Shown one piece after another: positions 6,994-7,313 of a stretch of DNA of 7,313 bases (positions are counted from its first letter, which is position 1; each line of letters opens with the position of its first letter). The position numbers and the translations under genes are program-made. The notes beneath the pieces were generated by a model. The model was not told the DNA's origin and made no database searches. It saw only the letters and a list, made by a program, of their open reading frames with translations. This DNA is from JAGLRQ01 sp965369805. Lineage in GTDB: Bacteria; Auribacterota; UBA6266. The DNA is taken from NCBI GenBank assembly GCA_965369805.1, contig CBDURG010000092.1, positions 1 through 7,313 on the forward strand, in the 5' to 3' direction.

Positions 6994-7030
6994 GGGACAG
7001 TCCACCCGCTCGCTGTGCTCGCTTGGGACT
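6994..7030 (+). repeat. GC-rich palindrome with a direct repeat in its loop
   Basis: AGTCC (6999-7003) pairs with GGACT (7026-7030). The first arm is itself part of GGGACAGTCC (6994-7003), a near-palindrome sharing the GGGACAG core of the preceding hairpin. The loop holds two copies of GCTCGCT (7008-7014 and 7017-7023) separated by GT. This looks like a second unit of the same REP-like cluster. Confidence 0.6.
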
Positions 7031-7055
7031 TTCCCCATTTTCTTCTTTGGGGAAA
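7030..7055 (+). repeat. Perfect 7-bp hairpin TTTCCCC/GGGGAAA
   Basis: TTTCCCC (7030-7036) and GGGGAAA (7049-7055) form a perfect stem with a 12-base pyrimidine-rich loop. The left arm directly continues the previous palindrome, so only one of the two may form at a time. There is no T tract after it, so termination is possible but not indicated. Confidence 0.6.
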
Positions 7056-7104
7056 CAAAGGGAATGGTTCTGATTAATTTCTTGACGATAAAATCCATTA
7101 TTCT

Positions 7105-7135
7105 TGATTAAATCCCTGGTGTATTTTTTTAATCA
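7105..7135. repeat. Perfect 8-bp inverted repeat TGATTAAA/TTTAATCA
   Basis: The arms are at 7105-7112 and 7128-7135 with a 15-base spacer that ends in a run of T. It is AT-rich, so a weak hairpin; it could also be a protein-binding site. It lies between the REP-like cluster and the repeats next to the mazG-like gene. Confidence 0.45.
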
Positions 7136-7173
7136 CAGGCAGAAAAAATCGGCTGTATTCTCATTTATCATAG

Positions 7174-7194
7174 ATCCTGAAACAAGTTCAGGAT
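7174..7194. repeat. ATCCTGAA/TTCAGGAT dispersed-type palindrome
   Basis: ATCCTGAA (7174-7181) and TTCAGGAT (7187-7194) form a perfect 8-bp stem around ACAAG. From memory, the wider motif GATCCTGAAACAAGTTCAGG with a following ATGACA recurs as an interspersed repeat in many unrelated bacterial genomes. Only one copy is seen here. It could act as a terminator hairpin downstream of the - strand gene, although it lacks a clear T tract. Confidence 0.65.
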
Positions 7195-7206
7195 GACAGG
7201 GACTGG

Positions 7207-7236
7207 AGGCCTGCGGCCTGAAGCCTGTAGCTTGCA
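7207..7236. repeat. Four degenerate 7-bp tandem repeats overlapping a GGCC palindrome
   Basis: The units GCCTGCG, GCCTGAA, GCCTGTA and GCTTGCA follow one another exactly from 7209 to 7236. The start overlaps the palindrome AGGCC-TGC-GGCCT (7207-7219). It lies 8 bases past the stop codon of the - strand gene. Confidence 0.55.
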
Positions 7237-7244
7237 GTTTGTTT

Positions 7245-7313
7245 TTATTGTTTTTTCACAGTTTCCCAGTAATTGTCTAATTCCTCAAGTGTCATATCCC
7301 GCATTTTTTTACC
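7245..7313 (-). CDS. mazG: C-terminal end of a MazG-like nucleotide pyrophosphohydrolase (partial)
   Basis: Only the last 22 codons and the TAA stop (7245-7247) are in the window, read right to left. The peptide contains KKMRDMTLEELD followed by NYWETVKKQ. This fits the conserved C-terminus of MazG NTP pyrophosphohydrolases, where a G-x-x-L/M...TLEE-M/L-D-xx-W-xx-K helix closes the protein. MazG hydrolyses NTPs and dNTPs to the monophosphate plus pyrophosphate and helps clear damaged nucleotides. The catalytic EExxE region lies outside the window, so the assignment rests on the tail alone. The gene faces the + strand cassette and ends in the repeat-rich spacer. Confidence 0.6.
   Translation of the reverse strand, partial: GKKMRDMTLEELDNYWETVKKQ

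Larger units (their letters stand above)
6928..7244. other. Convergent intergenic region made of palindromic repeats
   Basis: These 317 bases separate the + strand cassette from the - strand mazG-like gene. I see no gene here: the short open frames crossing the region run over repeats and lack ribosome sites. Instead there are at least five inverted-repeat units and one short tandem repeat, each listed separately. The composition swings from AT-rich to locally GC-rich (7000-7025 and 7205-7220), as expected for inserted small repeats. One of the hairpins may end transcription from either side. Confidence 0.7.

Noticed and set aside
6868..7098. Open frame of 76 codons on the - strand over the same repeats
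   Set aside because: It is antisense to the cassette gene and to the palindromes, with no ribosome site or recognisable protein pattern.
6857..7111. Open frame of 84 codons on the + strand overlapping the end of the cassette
   Set aside because: It overlaps the real gene in another frame, then runs through the REP-like palindromes. It has no convincing ribosome site and its translation is low-complexity.
6928..7244. CRISPR array or attachment site among the repeats
   Set aside because: The repeats are different palindromes, not regularly spaced identical units, and no integrase, tRNA or cas gene is present.

Overview
The window carries the 3' end of a bacterial division (dcw) cluster, ftsQ-ftsA-ftsZ, all on the + strand (2-3027). 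It is followed by a run of less conserved + strand genes (3154-6927) and then by the very end of a - strand gene whose last 22 residues look like the C-terminus of MazG (7245-7313). ftsQ is cut by the left window edge. The order ftsQ-ftsA-ftsZ, with an ATG of ftsZ overlapping the end of ftsA, is typical of Gram-negative-type bacteria. The later genes encode a probable TPR lipoprotein and a secreted TPR protein, and the repeats are rich in palindromes. Together these suggest a deep-branching diderm, for example a member of Omnitrophota or a related lineage. The phylum is inferred from general resemblance only, not from a marker search.

Region 1 (2-3027) is the division operon. FtsQ is the periplasmic POTRA/beta-domain protein. 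FtsA is the actin-like membrane anchor. FtsZ is the tubulin-like ring GTPase and keeps its FtsA-binding tail (DIPTFIR). The FtsZ is intact but differs from the usual family residue at several GTP-site and T7-loop positions, including a Lys where the T7 loop normally has Asn.

Region 2 (3028-3646) holds a structured 126-base leader, a small three-helix membrane protein with a very strong Shine-Dalgarno sequence, and an AT-rich spacer.

Region 3 (3647-5460) has two adjacent exported TPR proteins of different types. The first has 34-residue TPRs behind a lipoprotein-like signal. The second has 42-residue kinesin-light-chain-like TPRs behind a Sec-type signal.

Region 4 (5583-6927) is a tightly coupled two-gene cassette. 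The first product has a PD-(D/E)xK nuclease signature (D77, E93, K95). The second overlaps it by 14 bases and belongs to no family I recognise. This pair is the best candidate in the window for an undescribed system, possibly defence-related, but that is inference from architecture only.

Region 5 (6928-7244) is a 317-base convergent intergenic region packed with palindromes: a REP-like hairpin series containing GGGACAG motifs, an A/T-rich inverted repeat, a GATCCTGAA...TTCAGGAT palindrome and a 7-bp degenerate tandem repeat. Regions 3 and 4 look more AT-rich than the fts genes and appear to be an accessory stretch between ftsZ and the mazG-like gene.
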